Below are positions 37,701 to 50,491 of a stretch of 64,000 bases of DNA, one piece after another (within the stretch, counting starts at the first letter, position 1; every line of letters starts with the position of its first letter). The position numbers were made by a program, and so were the translations under genes. A model generated the notes under the pieces. It saw only the letters and a program-made list of their open reading frames with translations, ran no database searches and had not been told where the DNA came from. The DNA is from Bryum argenteum (taxonomy: Eukaryota > Streptophyta > Bryopsida > Bryales > Bryaceae), in the NCBI GenBank assembly GCA_037043015.1, contig CM073325.1, forward strand, positions 8,597,001 to 8,661,000, read 5' to 3'.

Positions 37701-39844
37701 TTTCTGTTTAGTAGAGTGAAAGGTTGATTTATGCAATGCATATTCTCTACAAAGTTAACCTCCTCTCTTGTTCTGTGGTGCAGAGGAGCTGTATCGCTCC
37801 GATTATTTCCCAAGTCATGGGTGGATGATCTCAAAAGAGATCTGGGAGGAACTTGCTCCCGATTGGCCCGATGCATATCCACATCACATTTCCTGTTATG
37901 CTATATTTCAGCTGAGCCTCAATTTGGAGCTCCTGCCCTTCTTGTTCTGTTCCATAGCTAGTAATTGTTAACAGAGGATGCAGGACTGCAAAGTTTTGTC
38001 ATTGATACTTTGAATTTCGGTTAGTTCCTTGACCTGTAGCAACACCAACTGGGATGATTGGCTGAGACTTAGTGAGACAAGGAAAGGCCGCCAATTTATT
38101 CGACCTGAAGTGTGCCGGACGTACAAATTTGGGAAAGATGTAAGAGTCTACCTTCTTCCTTCTACTTTCACTCTAATGATGATGATAACCTCATAATCAA
38201 TAAGTATTGTATATGAACAATCATAAATTCATGAGAGGCTCAGTATTGCACTCAAAAATACGAACTCATCAACCTGATTACATCTAATTTCATGTAAGGT
38301 TCGTTGGATGAGTACCTGCTAATGGGCAGAATCCCGATCCTTAAAGCGAAAGAATGTTCTGAAGTTGAGCATGCTTTAAAATCTGGACCATTTCTTTCTT
38401 GAATGACAACCTAATGGTCACAAGAAGAGTTGAGGCCTATGGAGCGTACACATTGCGGTCATAAATTCTTCTGGTTGTTGTGCATTGCAGGGCTCGAAAT
38501 CGGCCCAGTTCTATGAGCAGTACCTCAAGCGAATCAAACTAAACAATGTGAACGTAAGTGCACTGAACAATGCAAATTAATGACCGAGTGAGAGCTTGTG
38601 GTATGTTGTAAAATTCTGACCGGTTACTGATAGCATTATCTTGGATTGTGACGTATAATCTTTGAGTCTTTGAACCGCTATTAGCGAATGCAGAAGTATA
38701 TATTGCTTATAGAAGAGTGTGTCTAGTTAGCCGTTATTCATAAGGTACATTTTCTGTGTGTAGTGCTGATGCTTCTAGCAAGTCTTTTCTTTGGAAAGTC
38801 GATGTGATAGTGGAGTTCATCTGTGCAGGTTGACTGGTTATCCAAGGACTTGACCTACATGGAAGAAGTACTGTTTCTTAACCTTAAACCATGAATAACT
38901 ACAAGGTTCATAGAAGAAGTGATCCGGCTTGATTTGATACTCTGTTGAGCGTAGCCTTGCCAGAAAGGTCACATAGAGGTTCATATATGTAGTGGAGCAT
39001 CATTACTTAGATTTGTGCATCTGTTATCACAGAAAGTGCAACAAAATTTTAAGTCTGCGATTATTGTAATGTGCAAATATTGTGCAACATTCCAGCTATT
39101 TGGAGATTTTTTTACTCCCATGCAATTATGCGTCATTCCTTACATCAATTGTAGTTTCGGTACAGTCAGGAAGTAAAGGTTTTAGAAGTGATAGGAAGGA
39201 CAATTAAATCTCGACTCAGAAACTAAGGCTGGTTTCCACTGCGCTTGTGCAGAGCCGATACAACGAAGACTTCGGTGCCCTCATATCTAAAGCAAGTATT
39301 GTCCAAGCATCATCGGTATTAAGAGAGGAAGATCTGCCCAGAGAAGACATTCGGGTCTATTACAACACTTTAGAGGAGTTTCAAACTCTGGCTGAACACT
39401 TTGGTATATCCCGAGATTTGAAGGTAACATTGTCACTTGCATCTGCAGAGAAGGAAACAGTACTTTAATCTCGCCTTCTTTCTTATTACCATTCATGTCA
39501 CAAACCAGATTTCTCATAGTTCTTTACAGAAATTGTTCAAGAGCTGGTGAGTTGTTTGTGATTGTATATCACTTGAATATGCCTCTGAACTCTAAGAACT
39601 ACTTTTGCTCTGATAGGCCCATTATTGTCGAATGTGGCACCTAAACACGTTTTGTTCTTACCCTCAAAATTCAATTCTTGTTCGCAAATTCCAAACTAGG
39701 TTGGAAGGATAACAGAGCTGAATGTTTCACTTTTGTTGTGAACTACAGGATGGTGTGCCAAGGACGGCATACAAAGGTGTGGTAACATTCAGATGGAAGG
39801 GCAAGCAACGTGTTTTCCTTTCTAGCGCAATGAAGCCTTGGTGA
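34799..39844 (+). CDS. GNTI: Alpha-1,3-mannosyl-glycoprotein 2-beta-N-acetylglucosaminyltransferase (GnT-I)
   Basis: It transfers GlcNAc from UDP-GlcNAc to Man5GlcNAc2, the step that opens complex N-glycan synthesis in the Golgi. Eighteen exons: 34799-34864, 34946-34999, 35093-35180, 35363-35425, 35582-35616, 35920-35996, 36228-36273, 36410-36472, 36722-36788, 36981-37049, 37229-37298, 37533-37594, 37784-37874, 38046-38139, 38491-38553, 38829-38867, 39253-39423, 39749-39844. They sum exactly in frame to 437 residues, close to plant GnT-I. A short cytosolic end and one membrane segment (LIGLFVAGGVIFYFF) form the type II anchor, followed by a coiled stem. The catalytic region has ALVIMTSHR, PLFVSQDG, HYKW, VIILEDDMEISPDFF (E209-D-D, the DxD-like metal site), SSWNDNGQ, WDDWLR and FIRPEVCRTYKFG. 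The DGVPRTAYKGVV string near the C-terminus matches plant enzymes. All introns are GT-AG except the one after exon 13, which is predicted AT-AC (U12-type). Confidence 0.95.
37875..38045 (+). other. Predicted U12-type AT-AC intron in GnT-I
   Basis: No GT donor near the end of exon 13 gives a sensible join. The exon can end at GATGC (37874), followed by ATATCCAC, which fits the U12 donor ATATCC. Before exon 14 there is TTCCTTGAC (38025-38033), an exact fit to the U12 branch consensus TTCCTTRAC. The AC at 38044-38045 lies 13 nt beyond the branch A. Joining at 37874/38046 gives PDANWDDWLR, which aligns without a gap to the PKAYWDDWLR of plant GnT-I and restores the frame. Confidence 0.85.
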
Positions 39845-41212
39845 CATTGTGTGGGTAATGAACTACACGCATCGAAAGGACGTTCCTCCAGGATACAAGC
39901 TTAAATCAAAGAGAGATGTTTCGCAAGTCAGAGCAGAAAGAGGAACTATGCTTACTCGCGTACAGTTGAACCAATTTGACCATAATGTTGCAAGGTTGGA
40001 ATAGAAAAGTGCACTCGAACTAATCTGAAGGTAGCGTGCTTTTCCACTCAGTAAGATTGAACGTAGCAGAGTGCAATTAGAGTGTTGGAAAAAGCTTAGT
40101 CTCAATTTTTGTATATTGTATGATATCATTTTTGAAAGTAGGTGATTCCTCTACACTGTCTTAAGTGCATTTTAAGTGCCTCTGCCTTAACCCTTAAACA
40201 CCCAAGTAGGCCCCTCGGGTTTGCTTGCTTTTCAGTGTATTTTTCCCATTTTTCACCCTCTTAAGGGTCCTTGCAGAATCTAGCAGGCATCCAGAAGGAT
40301 TATAGAAGAGAAAATGAAGTGTTTGTTTGGCCATGTGAAAAGGTGAATGGGATGATGAGAGCCAGGAGAGTAGATGTGAGGACACAATGGACTGTCGCGG
40401 TGGGTGTCGTGGATGCCACCTCACTTACGCTTTTGGGGGGTGTGGCACGGACACAGGTGGCTCTTCTTCCCCCACGTCGCTCACCTCTCCCCCCCCTCCC
40501 CAAGCGGTTTACTTGCCTTCACCGCCCCCACTGAACTTCTTATTGAGAAAATTATACGATCTTCTATTTGTGTAATCCAGAATGCCACATGCCTTTCACT
40601 GTCAGTCTTTTCTAAGATATTTTATCAAGACAACATCACATGATTTTTGGGTATACGATGTAGAATTTACTCACTCAAACATGTGGAAAAGAAAGAAAAA
40701 AGCAAAGTATTGTTGATATTCTCTATAAGGAAGAGTGATATTTTGTCTCATTTGGGTCCTAAGGGCCGGTTTATGCTGCGGTGGAGAAGGCCACTAGTCC
40801 GTCAAGAAACTCATTTTGAATCAATCAGTTTTTAGGAGTCTCAATTTCAACCAATCACATATGAGATTTCTCCATAATTTCATGGCCGGTAAATTTCTTC
40901 ACCGTAGTGTAAACTAGCCTTAAGTAGGGTGCTCTCAAATTAATGTGCAATAAGATTGTTTACCTTGGTGATGGAAGGATATAGCGTTCTTTGTTTACCT
41001 TGGTAATGAGTGATACTTTGTCTCATTTGGGTCTTAGATAGGGTGCTCTCAAATGAATGTGCAATAAGATTGTTAACCTTCGGGATGTAAGGATATAGCA
41101 TTATGTAATGTATATAGAAGGTAGAATATATATTTTGAACCTCCTTTAGTTATATGGTCACAATTACTTCAATCAAGATCAGTCGCATCTACAAGTTCTG
41201 GTTTGACGTAAT
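39845..41212. other. Intergenic DNA after GnT-I
   Basis: It includes the GnT-I 3' UTR. At about 40189-40225 is an isolated element end, ttaacccttaaacacccaagtaggcccctcggg, close in sequence to the right end of the 14425 element read in reverse. No gene is recognised at 40300-41200. Two partly repeated stretches (gggtgctctcaaat...gtgcaataagattgtt, near 40925 and 41040) form a diverged direct repeat of about 110 bp. Confidence 0.55.
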
Positions 41213-42070
41213 TTATCCCTTAAACGCCCATGATGTTGGAAAACAACATTTTTGATGACATGTAGAAACTTTGAAGAGTCTTATTTTTGACATTTGGAAT
41301 CTGTTGTGGATGAAATCACTTGCGTTGGGTCCCAAATTAAGTCTAGTTAGTGCGGTAAAAATTGTAGATCTGTACAATAAAGTATGAAACAATGGCATGC
41401 ATTTTAGTGAAGGCATCTTTAGTTTTTGGATTTTCAACATTGGGCATGTTTTACCATTGCAAGCATATTATGCGAAATCAAAAATAGTTTAATATGATAT
41501 TCTTTTTACATGATCATTATCTTAAGATGAAATCTATCAAGTTTGTAGTTGGAATTTTTTTGATCCAAATACTTTTGGTATTGGATATTGCAATGATGTT
41601 TCTACAATGAAAAAAGTGGAAAAGAGAATAATTTTTGAGGAGCTATATCTCCATCAGCCAGTGTTGGATTCTAACTTTGTTTTTTGGAATAGGTTTCAAA
41701 TAGAGTCTAGTTCAAGTGATAGGTACCTTGAACTAATCAAAGGAGTTTTGAAGATAAGGCAAGAATTTGAGTGCAAGGGGGTGCAGATTTAAAACCTTTT
41801 TTCTTTGTATATTTTTTTTAGCAGTTTTCATCCTTGCAAGGCTATTACTTCTCAAGAATTATTCTCCAAAAATATTTGCTGTATAAAGAGTGTTGTTGCA
41901 ATGAGGCTCTACAGCTTTGTAGTTGGTGAAATTTTCATTACAATACGTTTGTTGATAGCATTTTTACTTCAAAATGATAATTATGAAATTTTATAATTTT
42001 TTTTGAGTACCACCATGTTACGATCTTGCAATCTATGTGGCCTAAATTATGATATAGTTACAAATATCAT
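41213..42070. mobile_element. TIR-type non-autonomous element, copy B (inverted relative to copy A)
   Basis: It begins TTATCCCTTAAACGCCCA and is homologous to 8110-8972 along its length in opposite orientation. Corresponding degenerate peptide pieces include FEELYL, LKIRQEFECKG and PTSWAFKG. The right end is not sharply defined. It has stops in all frames. Confidence 0.65.
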
Positions 42071-42154
42071 ATCCAGTTTTTATTATTACAAAATCAAATT
42101 CACAACATTTGATTGCACGACTTAGTTACAGCAATTTCCAGTAGCTACTTGAGG

Positions 42155-42754
42155 CCTTGGGGGGAAGGGGGGGGGGGTTAAGTGGTCACTTTTGAAGCAC
42201 CCAAACCAGAAACAAAAGCACCCAGTCACCACACACCCTTTTCCACTCAACCCAAACCAATGAACAATGCCACGATACGTAGGACCCAATACCGTTCCCC
42301 AACCAATTCCCACCATAAACTACTTCCGACCACCCACAGCCAGGAACATTCCAGATGAACGCTCCCGAATGAATTTCATCCAACAACTGGATGTGTGGCA
42401 GTCGGAAGCTCCTTATCCCCCACACCCCGCTTGTATCAGAGCCTCTTCAAGCTTGCCTGCTCGTCTCCACCATCACGGGGCCGGGACTCTTCGGAGCGCT
42501 CACCATCGACCAGGTCCGCCCCCTACAATCCCGCTCTTGCCATACATTGTCAATTTCGGGTCGTTCTGAGCAATAATTGCGACGGTTTGTGGAATTGATC
42601 AGTAAGGGTTTCGTACCTGCTGCATTGGTCGGTGATGCTTTGTTGTGGAGTGTAGAGCTTCGTTTTAAGGCATTGATATCGAATATGGGAGTGAATTGGA
42701 CTGACGGTGATTGTGATGGTGTTGCAGGTTGGCTGTGTGTGAGGACAGACAACC
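42155..42754 (+). promoter_or_regulatory. FAD6 upstream region with likely 5' UTR intron
   Basis: An oligo-G run (42159-42178) precedes C-rich sequence that looks like a promoter and leader. A splice-like pair (gtaagg at 42602, gttgcag ending 42727) could bound an intron in the 5' UTR just before the ATG at 42755. This is inferred from motifs only. Confidence 0.45.
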
Positions 42755-45393
42755 ATGGCTGCCGCTACATCATGCGGATGTGGCTTGAGCCTTCAGCCCA
42801 GCACGTCGGTGGTGGCCCCTCACAAGGTAACATACCGACATTGCTGTTTCTCATTGCTTTTGTTTCCATTTGGTGCACCAGCATTTCGAAAAGCTGCTTT
42901 TTAGTCATGTATGGTGTAGTTTTAGCTTCTAGACAATTTTAGGAAAAGCGGTGTCGGTACTACCTGAGATTGTATGATTGTGCTACAAGGCTATTCATTA
43001 CATCGGAAATTGATCAATGAATTTGGGATTTAAGTGTTGTCCCTTTTAAATCGAAAATAAGTTATGTGTGTTGTCCCTTTTGAAGTGAGTTCATGTGGAC
43101 CAGCGACGAGGAATGCTCACTCGAATTGTGTGCTTGTACAGATTGGCACGGTATCCAGTCAATCCACAATTTTGAAGTTTCCATCGACCAGCGCGTCTTT
43201 GAAAGGACTCGGTGTTGGAAAGGTATTTCTTAGCTTCACTTTTTCTCTCAGCTTCCACTTCCTACAGATGAATTTGTAATCTGGAAATTAATTAATCAAG
43301 ATATTCATGTCTATCCGGCATCCATTCTGTAACACTTCTATTTTTGAAGCGAGCTTCGCATAGTTATCTTGATTGTATGCAAGTACCAATCTGACTTGGC
43401 GAATTTGCAGTTGGAAATCTCAAGAGTGAGGAGAACGAGTTCATCACGAATTGGTGCGAGGCGGCCAATATCAGCAGTGGCAGCCCCTCAAGCACCTCCG
43501 TCCAATCCACTGTTCAATGCTGATGAGAGGGCGCGATTGGCTGAGGAGTACGGGTTCACACAGATTGGAGAGCCTGTGGCCGAGGGAGTGACACTCAAGA
43601 AAGTCATCGACTCCTTCCCAAAAGAGGTTTTCGAGATCAACGACCTGAAGGCTTTCAAGACAGTTGTGATCTCGATTGCTTCCTACTCTCTTGGTCTCTT
43701 GATGATCGCCAAGGCTCCTTGGTACCTGCTTCCTTTGGCGTGGGCTTGGACTGGGACTGCTATTACTGGGGTACGTTTCCACTTCCTAGTACTCAAACGT
43801 GTTTAGTTGTTGTTCGATCGTGAAGTACCATTTGGTTGTTTGTCACAAATCAGTGAGGTGTGTTTGAGGATCTGATTTAGCAAGTTTTCTGGAGTCCACG
43901 TTTATCAATAACAGTGGAAGAAGAGTTAATTCTGATTTGTGTTGTTGCAGTTCTTCGTGATAGGTCATGACTGTGCACACAAGTCTTTCTCCAAGAACAA
44001 GCTGCTGGAAGACATTGTCGGCACTATTGCGTTTCTCCCATTGATTTACCCGTACGAGCCCTGGAGATTCAAGCATGACAGGCATCACGCCAAGACCAAC
44101 ATGTAAGTTTCTCAATTCACTTTTTTCTTCTTTAAATTTTCATTATAGATTCTAGTGTGAACCTAAATTCTTTTGAACCTCAGGTTGGTGGAGGATACGG
44201 CCTGGCACCCAGTGATGAAGGAACAGTGGTCATCGTTCTCGCCAATCATGAAATCATTCATGGAGTTCGGCATGGGTCCTTTGAGACCATGGGCTTCAAT
44301 CGGTCACTGGTACGAACCTATCAATGACTGTGAAGCAGCTAATGAAAGATCATTTGAACTTCTCCAAGGTACATAGAGATTTTTCTGTTGGCTCAATTTG
44401 TCTTTTGTTTCTTGTAGGGCTTTGTGGCATTTCGACTTAAACAAGTACAGAGAAAGTGAGAAGCCTCGAGTGAAGATCAGCTTGGCTGCAGTGTTCGCAT
44501 TCATGGCAATTGGATGGCCCGCGATTATTTACTACACCGGAGTTGCTGGCTGGTTTAAGTTTTGGCTCATGCCATGGTTAGGTTACCACTTCTGGGTAAG
44601 TTGGCTTTTTTCTACCGATCCTTTTGAGTTTATTACAAATAACGTCAGTTTACTTATCTGTATGAAATCCGTGCAGATGAGCACTTTCACCATGGTTCAT
44701 CACACGGCTCCTCACATTCCATTCAAGGGTGCTGCGGATTGGAACTCTGCCGCTGCTCAATTGGGCGGAACAGTTCACTGTGATTATCCGAAGTGGTTCG
44801 TCACTACACTCTCTTACAGACTGAGCGTTTTCGTGATATTTTAATCCTCAGTAACAAGTAGTATATGCAAATTTCGTAACCAATGCTATCTCGTGCAGGG
44901 TTGAAGTCTTGTGCCACGACATCAGCGTTCACATTCCTCACCATGTCTCACAGAAGATTCCCTCTTACAACCTTCGAATGGCTCACGATTCTCTTCTTCA
45001 AAATTGGGGAAAGGTGTGCACTTCAGTATACATTCTTTTCTTTGAAAGAAAAACTGATTTAATTTGCTTCTGTTTCCTTTGTGCTGCAATGAGTCCTCTG
45101 AAGCTAGCGTTACTCGAAGTTAAAACCAGAACGCGCACCTCGAAGTTGACTAGAAGAAGAAATGGGGTGCTTTGACCTTTTAGTGTCTTCGCTGATCATT
45201 GAAATATGTGGGACATCTCCCTTCTGGTGTGCAGAACTTGAATCTTTGCAACTTCAACTGGAAATTGATGAAGACAATCATGACGGAGTGTCACTTTTTT
45301 GACCCCGAAGCTAATTACGCATCATTCGACAACGGAGAAGACAAGTCGGCAGTAATCAGCACGTTACGCAAGGTGATGCCACCTACAGCGTGA
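42755..45393 (+). CDS. FAD6: Chloroplast omega-6 fatty acid desaturase (FAD6)
   Basis: It introduces the omega-6 double bond into oleoyl chains of plastid glycerolipids, using ferredoxin as electron donor. Nine exons: 42755-42826, 43142-43222, 43411-43770, 43951-44102, 44184-44309, 44418-44595, 44677-44795, 44899-45013, 45235-45393, all GT-AG, sum in frame to 453 residues. The N-terminus ([20 protein letters not shown]) is rich in Ser/Thr/Ala and lacks acidic residues, as a plastid transit peptide. Three histidine boxes bind the di-iron centre: HDCAH (177-181), HDRHH (213-217) and HIPHH (374-378). Hydrophobic segments include those around [26 protein letters not shown] and [17 protein letters not shown]. 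The sequence [20 protein letters not shown] and the C-terminal [12 protein letters not shown] are like plant FAD6 rather than the ER enzyme FAD2. Length is normal. A 3' UTR follows. Confidence 0.96.
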
Positions 45394-45998
45394 AGGTTTC
45401 GAGGTATCATTTTGTAGGGTGAATTCCGTCTGGAAGGCGAACAGGTTGTAGAAAATTTGTCAGTGGACCAATTGCTATTCTTCATTGGCGCTCCATTCAT
45501 GTGCCGAGAGTGTATCCAGGAAGGACGTAGAGCTAAGACTTGGTTAGTGAGAGGATCCCAAGAACATTCCGAGGCTGGTGCTAATCAGATTCAGAGCATC
45601 ACGCTAATACAATCTAGTCAAGCTGATGTGACGATCGAAGATTGCGCGTAAGCCTAGCGAGAGGAGAAAATCAGCGCACTTCTGGTGTATACTTTATTAC
45701 ATGTAATACTACTCCAAATCTTTGCTACACCGTTTTCGAACAATCCAATATCCTTCGAAGTCGAATCTCAATAGGTAATTGTCATTGATCGTCATCACCG
45801 TACTAAATGTTGCATTCGTATGATAAACTGTTCATCTGTGAAGCAAAACACCTTAAATGCAGGGTTAGTCCCACACACGTGTTGTAGATTGTTCTTCGAA
45901 GTACGATTCGTTTGCCATCGAATTGGAGAGTACTGAAGCTCGAACATCTAAACGTACTGTTCCCACTGCCGTACGGACTACTGCGTGTAGTGTGTGCA
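45394..45998. other. FAD6 3' UTR and spacer
   Basis: No separate gene is seen. Open frames at 45457-45651 lie in what is probably the FAD6 3' UTR. Confidence 0.55.
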
Positions 45999-46373
45999 TT
46001 AATTGCTTATGTAACCGGAGGAAGGGGAGGTGGGGCAAATTGAGTGCAGGCTGGCTCCACAAACGTTACACGGTTCGAGATCATAAGCATAACACAGACG
46101 GCCCCAGGTCGCAAAAGCCGAGTATGGATCTTGAAGAGGAGCACATAATGTGCCGACGAAGTAACCAGCTGATGAGAGCTTGCCGATGCTGTGGATGGTT
46201 CGATTGCAGACAGGGCAGCGATGGTGAACCTTGACCCATTTCTCGATGCATCTCCAACAGAATGTGTGCAGACAATCCGCCACAATCCCTCTGGGTGTCA
46301 TCGTCCTCTTCTTTGAACTCACCGTCCTCGTTCTAGACGCCCACCGCCATCGAAAGTCACTTTTGAAATTTTC
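45999..46373 (-). pseudogene. RING-finger fragment (C-terminal half of a RING domain)
   Basis: An exon-like segment after tttgcag reads GIVADCLHTFCWRCIEKW followed by HHRCPVCNRTI. This supplies the C-HxxC-xxC ... CPxC half of a RING zinc finger, as in E3 ubiquitin ligases. The first CxxC pair, which should come 15-20 residues earlier, is absent; in its place is RTRTVSSKKRTMTPR. It could come from an upstream exon through the GTGAGT sequence embedded at about 46320, but no such exon was found in 46380-46900. The frame then runs on to a stop at 45999 without further recognisable sequence. A decayed gene or a missed exon are both possible. Confidence 0.5.
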
Positions 46374-46899
46374 CTGCAAATTAAATCTTACATATCGAAA
46401 CATGCATGAAACGGAACAGTCGAATAATATCAAACTTCGATAGTCACGACGCATCAGCTTCACGCTCTCGAAAACGATCAGAATTCGAAGAAAGCCCACT
46501 TCGTAATTAGCATCGAACGATTCTATGCTCGATCGGTAGGTGATCGTTGACGGCGGAGACGAGTCTAGCGGTTGAGAGTCGTTGCAGTAGAGACAGAGCT
46601 TTGAAAGTTTCGATCTCAGAAGTGAAGATCGACTACAATCATCAGGCGACCGGCATCCATCATTCACAAGAAATGGAAAGATCGGTGGTGGTGGTGGGGT
46701 ACCGCAACTTGGAACTTGTGACCACCTTTTGAGTATTTGTGAACAGACCAAGGTGCATAAACTTTCGACAGGATTGTAGTAACCAAGGCTAAGCTCTAAG
46801 GAGTTAGAATTCAAGGTTAAAGATGACGATGCGGCAAGATCCGTTTCCGCTCTTGTTGCTTCGATATGCGCGCCTCGGTAATGGTGGTCCATGGAATGT

Positions 46900-49800
46900 G
46901 CTTACAATCGTGGTCTCAGTTTGCGTTTTTCATGTCAGTGTTCAAAAGTTTTGAGTGGACAGTACACGATATGAGTTTCTGAATATAGATGACAGAGAGC
47001 ATGTATTAATTTCAACAAAATTGCATTGTTAAATGTCTAACCTATCTCCTGCTTCTTAATGCTTTCAGAAGAAGTTTATTAAAGAAACATTTCTTGATTT
47101 CTGGTGACTTCTAGATTTTTATCACTGTGTAATTATTTAATTTTCTTGAGAATTGAAATCATACCCTCTTCCTAGGGATGGACATCCCATTGTTACTCAG
47201 ACATGAGAGATTTTAACCAATCGCTAGAGTTTTGATTAAAAATGGACTCTCTTACATTCTCAGAATGAAGCAACTCATGCATGACACTTTTAAGCAACTC
47301 TTATATGACGTGAGACTTCCTTTCTAATATGTCATATAACATGGTCAAGTCCTTATGGCCTTGTACGATTATCAAAGTCTTGGTTGGCTTGGTTGCATAG
47401 ACTCAAAGTCTTAGTTCGTCATGATGTTGAAATTTCCAATCACTATGTTTGTGTACCACCATTCTCTTCCAATAAGAATACTTTTCTTGACTTGAAATTA
47501 TTGGTGAATGAATATGAAAGTACTTCTCTTCTCCAACCTTTAATTCTTCAATCTCCGGCACATAAATAGACTTTGCCAATATTCCACTACTTATATGGTT
47601 GTTATGTGTCGATACTTAGGAACTTGCGCTCGAAAATCTCCTCATTTTGTTATTCATCTTAGCGTGTATATTGTCTTCCTTCCACCATCAACAACGTCAT
47701 GGACAACATATATACAAGGGGATTGAATCCAGCTGACGTGGAACTCTGACCAAAATAAGATATCACGTTGAACAGGGTTCATACGAGTCATTTGTACAAG
47801 TACTCCACTCTTGAGTAGAAGAGTTTCAAGTTTCCGTATTACCGGTCAAGATGAGGTAAATGTTTAGTTTTTGAACCAACTAGAAGTTCTTCATAGTGGT
47901 TTGATTCATAATTTATGGTTATTGTTTTCACTAAAGGTCAAGGTTGTCATATCGGGCGTGTTGGGGTGATGGGGCGGACAAACCGGACGGACAAGTTGTC
48001 CCGAGCGGGCGGCCCGCCTGCCCAATTTGACAATCTTGCCAAAGGTTTGATTGATATGGAATTTGGTGATGGAAGAATTTATGAAGCGCTTGTGAGTGGA
48101 TTGCAAACTGTGATTGTAAGCAGCTTAAGTGAAACAAAACATACCAAATCACCATCGCTTACAGCTATTTTATAAGAAGGTAACTTGAAAGGAATTGAGC
48201 ACCATTTGTTTAATCTGCTCTCATGAACCCTTATGTAACCAATGCCCGTTTCAATGCTCTCGTACACCCTTATGTGACCAGTGCCCGTTGCAAACTTAGT
48301 CATTCGGGTACATAATCTGTAGTGATTTTGCTCATTTTCTACTCTAGAATTCACCAACTCTTCCTTCCATTTTTTTAATATATACCACCAACTTGATAAG
48401 TTTGAGGAAATTTTTGTTGTCCATTTGAAGTTACTCCTCCATTTGAATATTTGTTGCTTTAGATTGTATTGTTTGAAACTACAGATTATAACTTGTATAA
48501 ATCGACCTTCTAATTACTACTGTATGGCATTGTCTACCTTCCAGAAACGATGACGTTCATGGTGGGAAAAAGTGCATCAAGATTTGATGGTAAATGATGA
48601 GCTTTTCCAAGGATTGCACTATCTATCTAATATATTAAGGTGGTCAAAAATAGTGCAATTTTCAGCACAAAAAAGCTATGGGGATGTTACGAGTGCTAGC
48701 AAATTTTGTGCATGGAAAAAATTAGAATAAAGTTAGAGCAAGCAAAATCATCAATTTTAGACTATTCTACATTACGTTATGAATTTTTGAAGTTGGAAAT
48801 ATAGGTATTTCCAAAATGGTGCTCTAAAGTAACACCCTGATAGTGTTAGCAGCAAGTACAAATATACTAACATGTCACAAATTCAAAATGATATATGTTA
48901 AGTTTTTATATAGATACATTTTATCACTTCTATTTGTTTAAATTTTGAACTTTTGTTGAGAAGTGATTCAATTTATTTATGTGTAGTTTGGAGTAAGTTT
49001 AAATTATACTTATATTTATTGAAATATACATAATTACACTTATAATCTTTAAGTGCATCAAATATGGAAAGTCATAAAGACAAAGTGAGTGCATATTAAA
49101 AGTCAATAATGAGATTATGACTTCTGGTTTGCATCCAATTTGAATCAATACAACAGGATCATTAGCATCTTGTAGGCACCATGAACAATAAGAATGATGT
49201 ACTGTTAATTTCATACAAGATTTGATCTGGATATCGTCAAACCTTTAGAATGGGCCGGGGATAGAGATTTGTACAGTACAGTACAGATGAGTCTCCAATT
49301 GTTCAGAATATTTAGTTCTTTCATACCACACATTCATTTGGTGACTACGTGTTTTCCTTGTAGGATCTGCAAGTCCTGTAAACTCCACTTATGAACCAAC
49401 ATTGTGATTGATTGATAAACTGATGAACTCAACGAATTCAAGCAACTAGTCAATCATCTCAAACAAAGAGAAAGAATCTCATAGAGAGAAGAAAGTGTTG
49501 TACAGGATGACAATACTATAGAGCTTTCGGACGGCATTTGAGGAACGGACTCGTTTCACCGATTTGAGGAACGGGCTTGGGTAGAACGATCATAGACTGA
49601 ATATAGTGATTGCAAACTTTTACCTTACAAACAGAACCTCTCCAGAAATTAATGGCAACTTGAATTATATCGACAAGAAAAGAAAGCGTTTCGAAACCTG
49701 GTGCCATCAAGCTCGAAACCAATAGCAACTCCTACTATATCAACCAGGAAGCCTATCCACATACTAAGGAGTCGATGTTGCTTCTTTCGGGAACAAACGA

Positions 49801-50490
49801 TTGGTCATGCTTCAAGTGATGTCTTTGTTCCATTTGTTCCATTATTCAATAATGGAGACTTTAATCATTCTCTGAAGTTCTCTTGTCGGTTTGTTGTGAC
49901 ATGGTTGGGAATCCTCAATTAGACTATCTTGAAGCACCATTGAATCACTGCAAGATTCCTAGTCATTCACTCAACAACATCGGTCATTCAGCCGACAACA
50001 TTGTTATGGTAGGTGGCTAGAATCTCACTTTGCTGCCTGAACCACTCGCTAGACTTATCCAAGCCCGAGGTAAATTGAAGTTGGAAATAAGGTTTAGAAT
50101 TGATGATTCCACTTGCTCTATCTTTCTATTAATTTTCTCCATGCATGAAAATTGCTTGCACTGAAATATTCCGTCTGAATTTCCCTTGCTGAATATTGAA
50201 CCATTATTGAACACCTTACTATATGTGAGCAAGGACTCCAGTACCCCGTTCGAGGTGCACGCCATTTACATGTAAACATCCAAAAATGGGAATAGCAATG
50301 ATCTCTAGTGTTTTTGGGACCCATTCAATATCTCAAAAGTGTGTGTAAAATTTACATTATGTCGTATGTATTTTGAGGTAACCAATTCAATGATTATTTG
50401 AGACTTACTTTAGGCTTAGGTAACTTAGTCATGTATTAATGATTTGGTGTCAAGACGAACTAAATCTTGAATTTCCACAAGCTTGGAAAG
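46900..50490. other. Intergenic AT-rich DNA
   Basis: No gene is recognised. Items seen are a 39-bp tandem duplication (48216-48293) and a segment near 48785-48850 (ttatgaatttttgaagttg, then aaaatggtgc) that recurs near 57685-57740. The first of these strings also occurs inverted near 5670. This is probably a small dispersed repeat. Short open frames elsewhere have no features. Confidence 0.5.
48216..48293. repeat. Tandem duplication, two 39-bp units
   Basis: Units start tgctctc at 48216 and 48255 and share cccttatgt(a/g)acca(a/g)tgcccgtt. Confidence 0.85.
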
Positions 50491-50491
50491 T

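Noticed and set aside
37875..38040. GT-AG intron at the same place in GnT-I (donor near 37894, acceptor TAG at 38039)
   Set aside because: The GT donor adds unmatched residues and does not keep the frame with exon 14; the AG is only 7 nt from the branch A.
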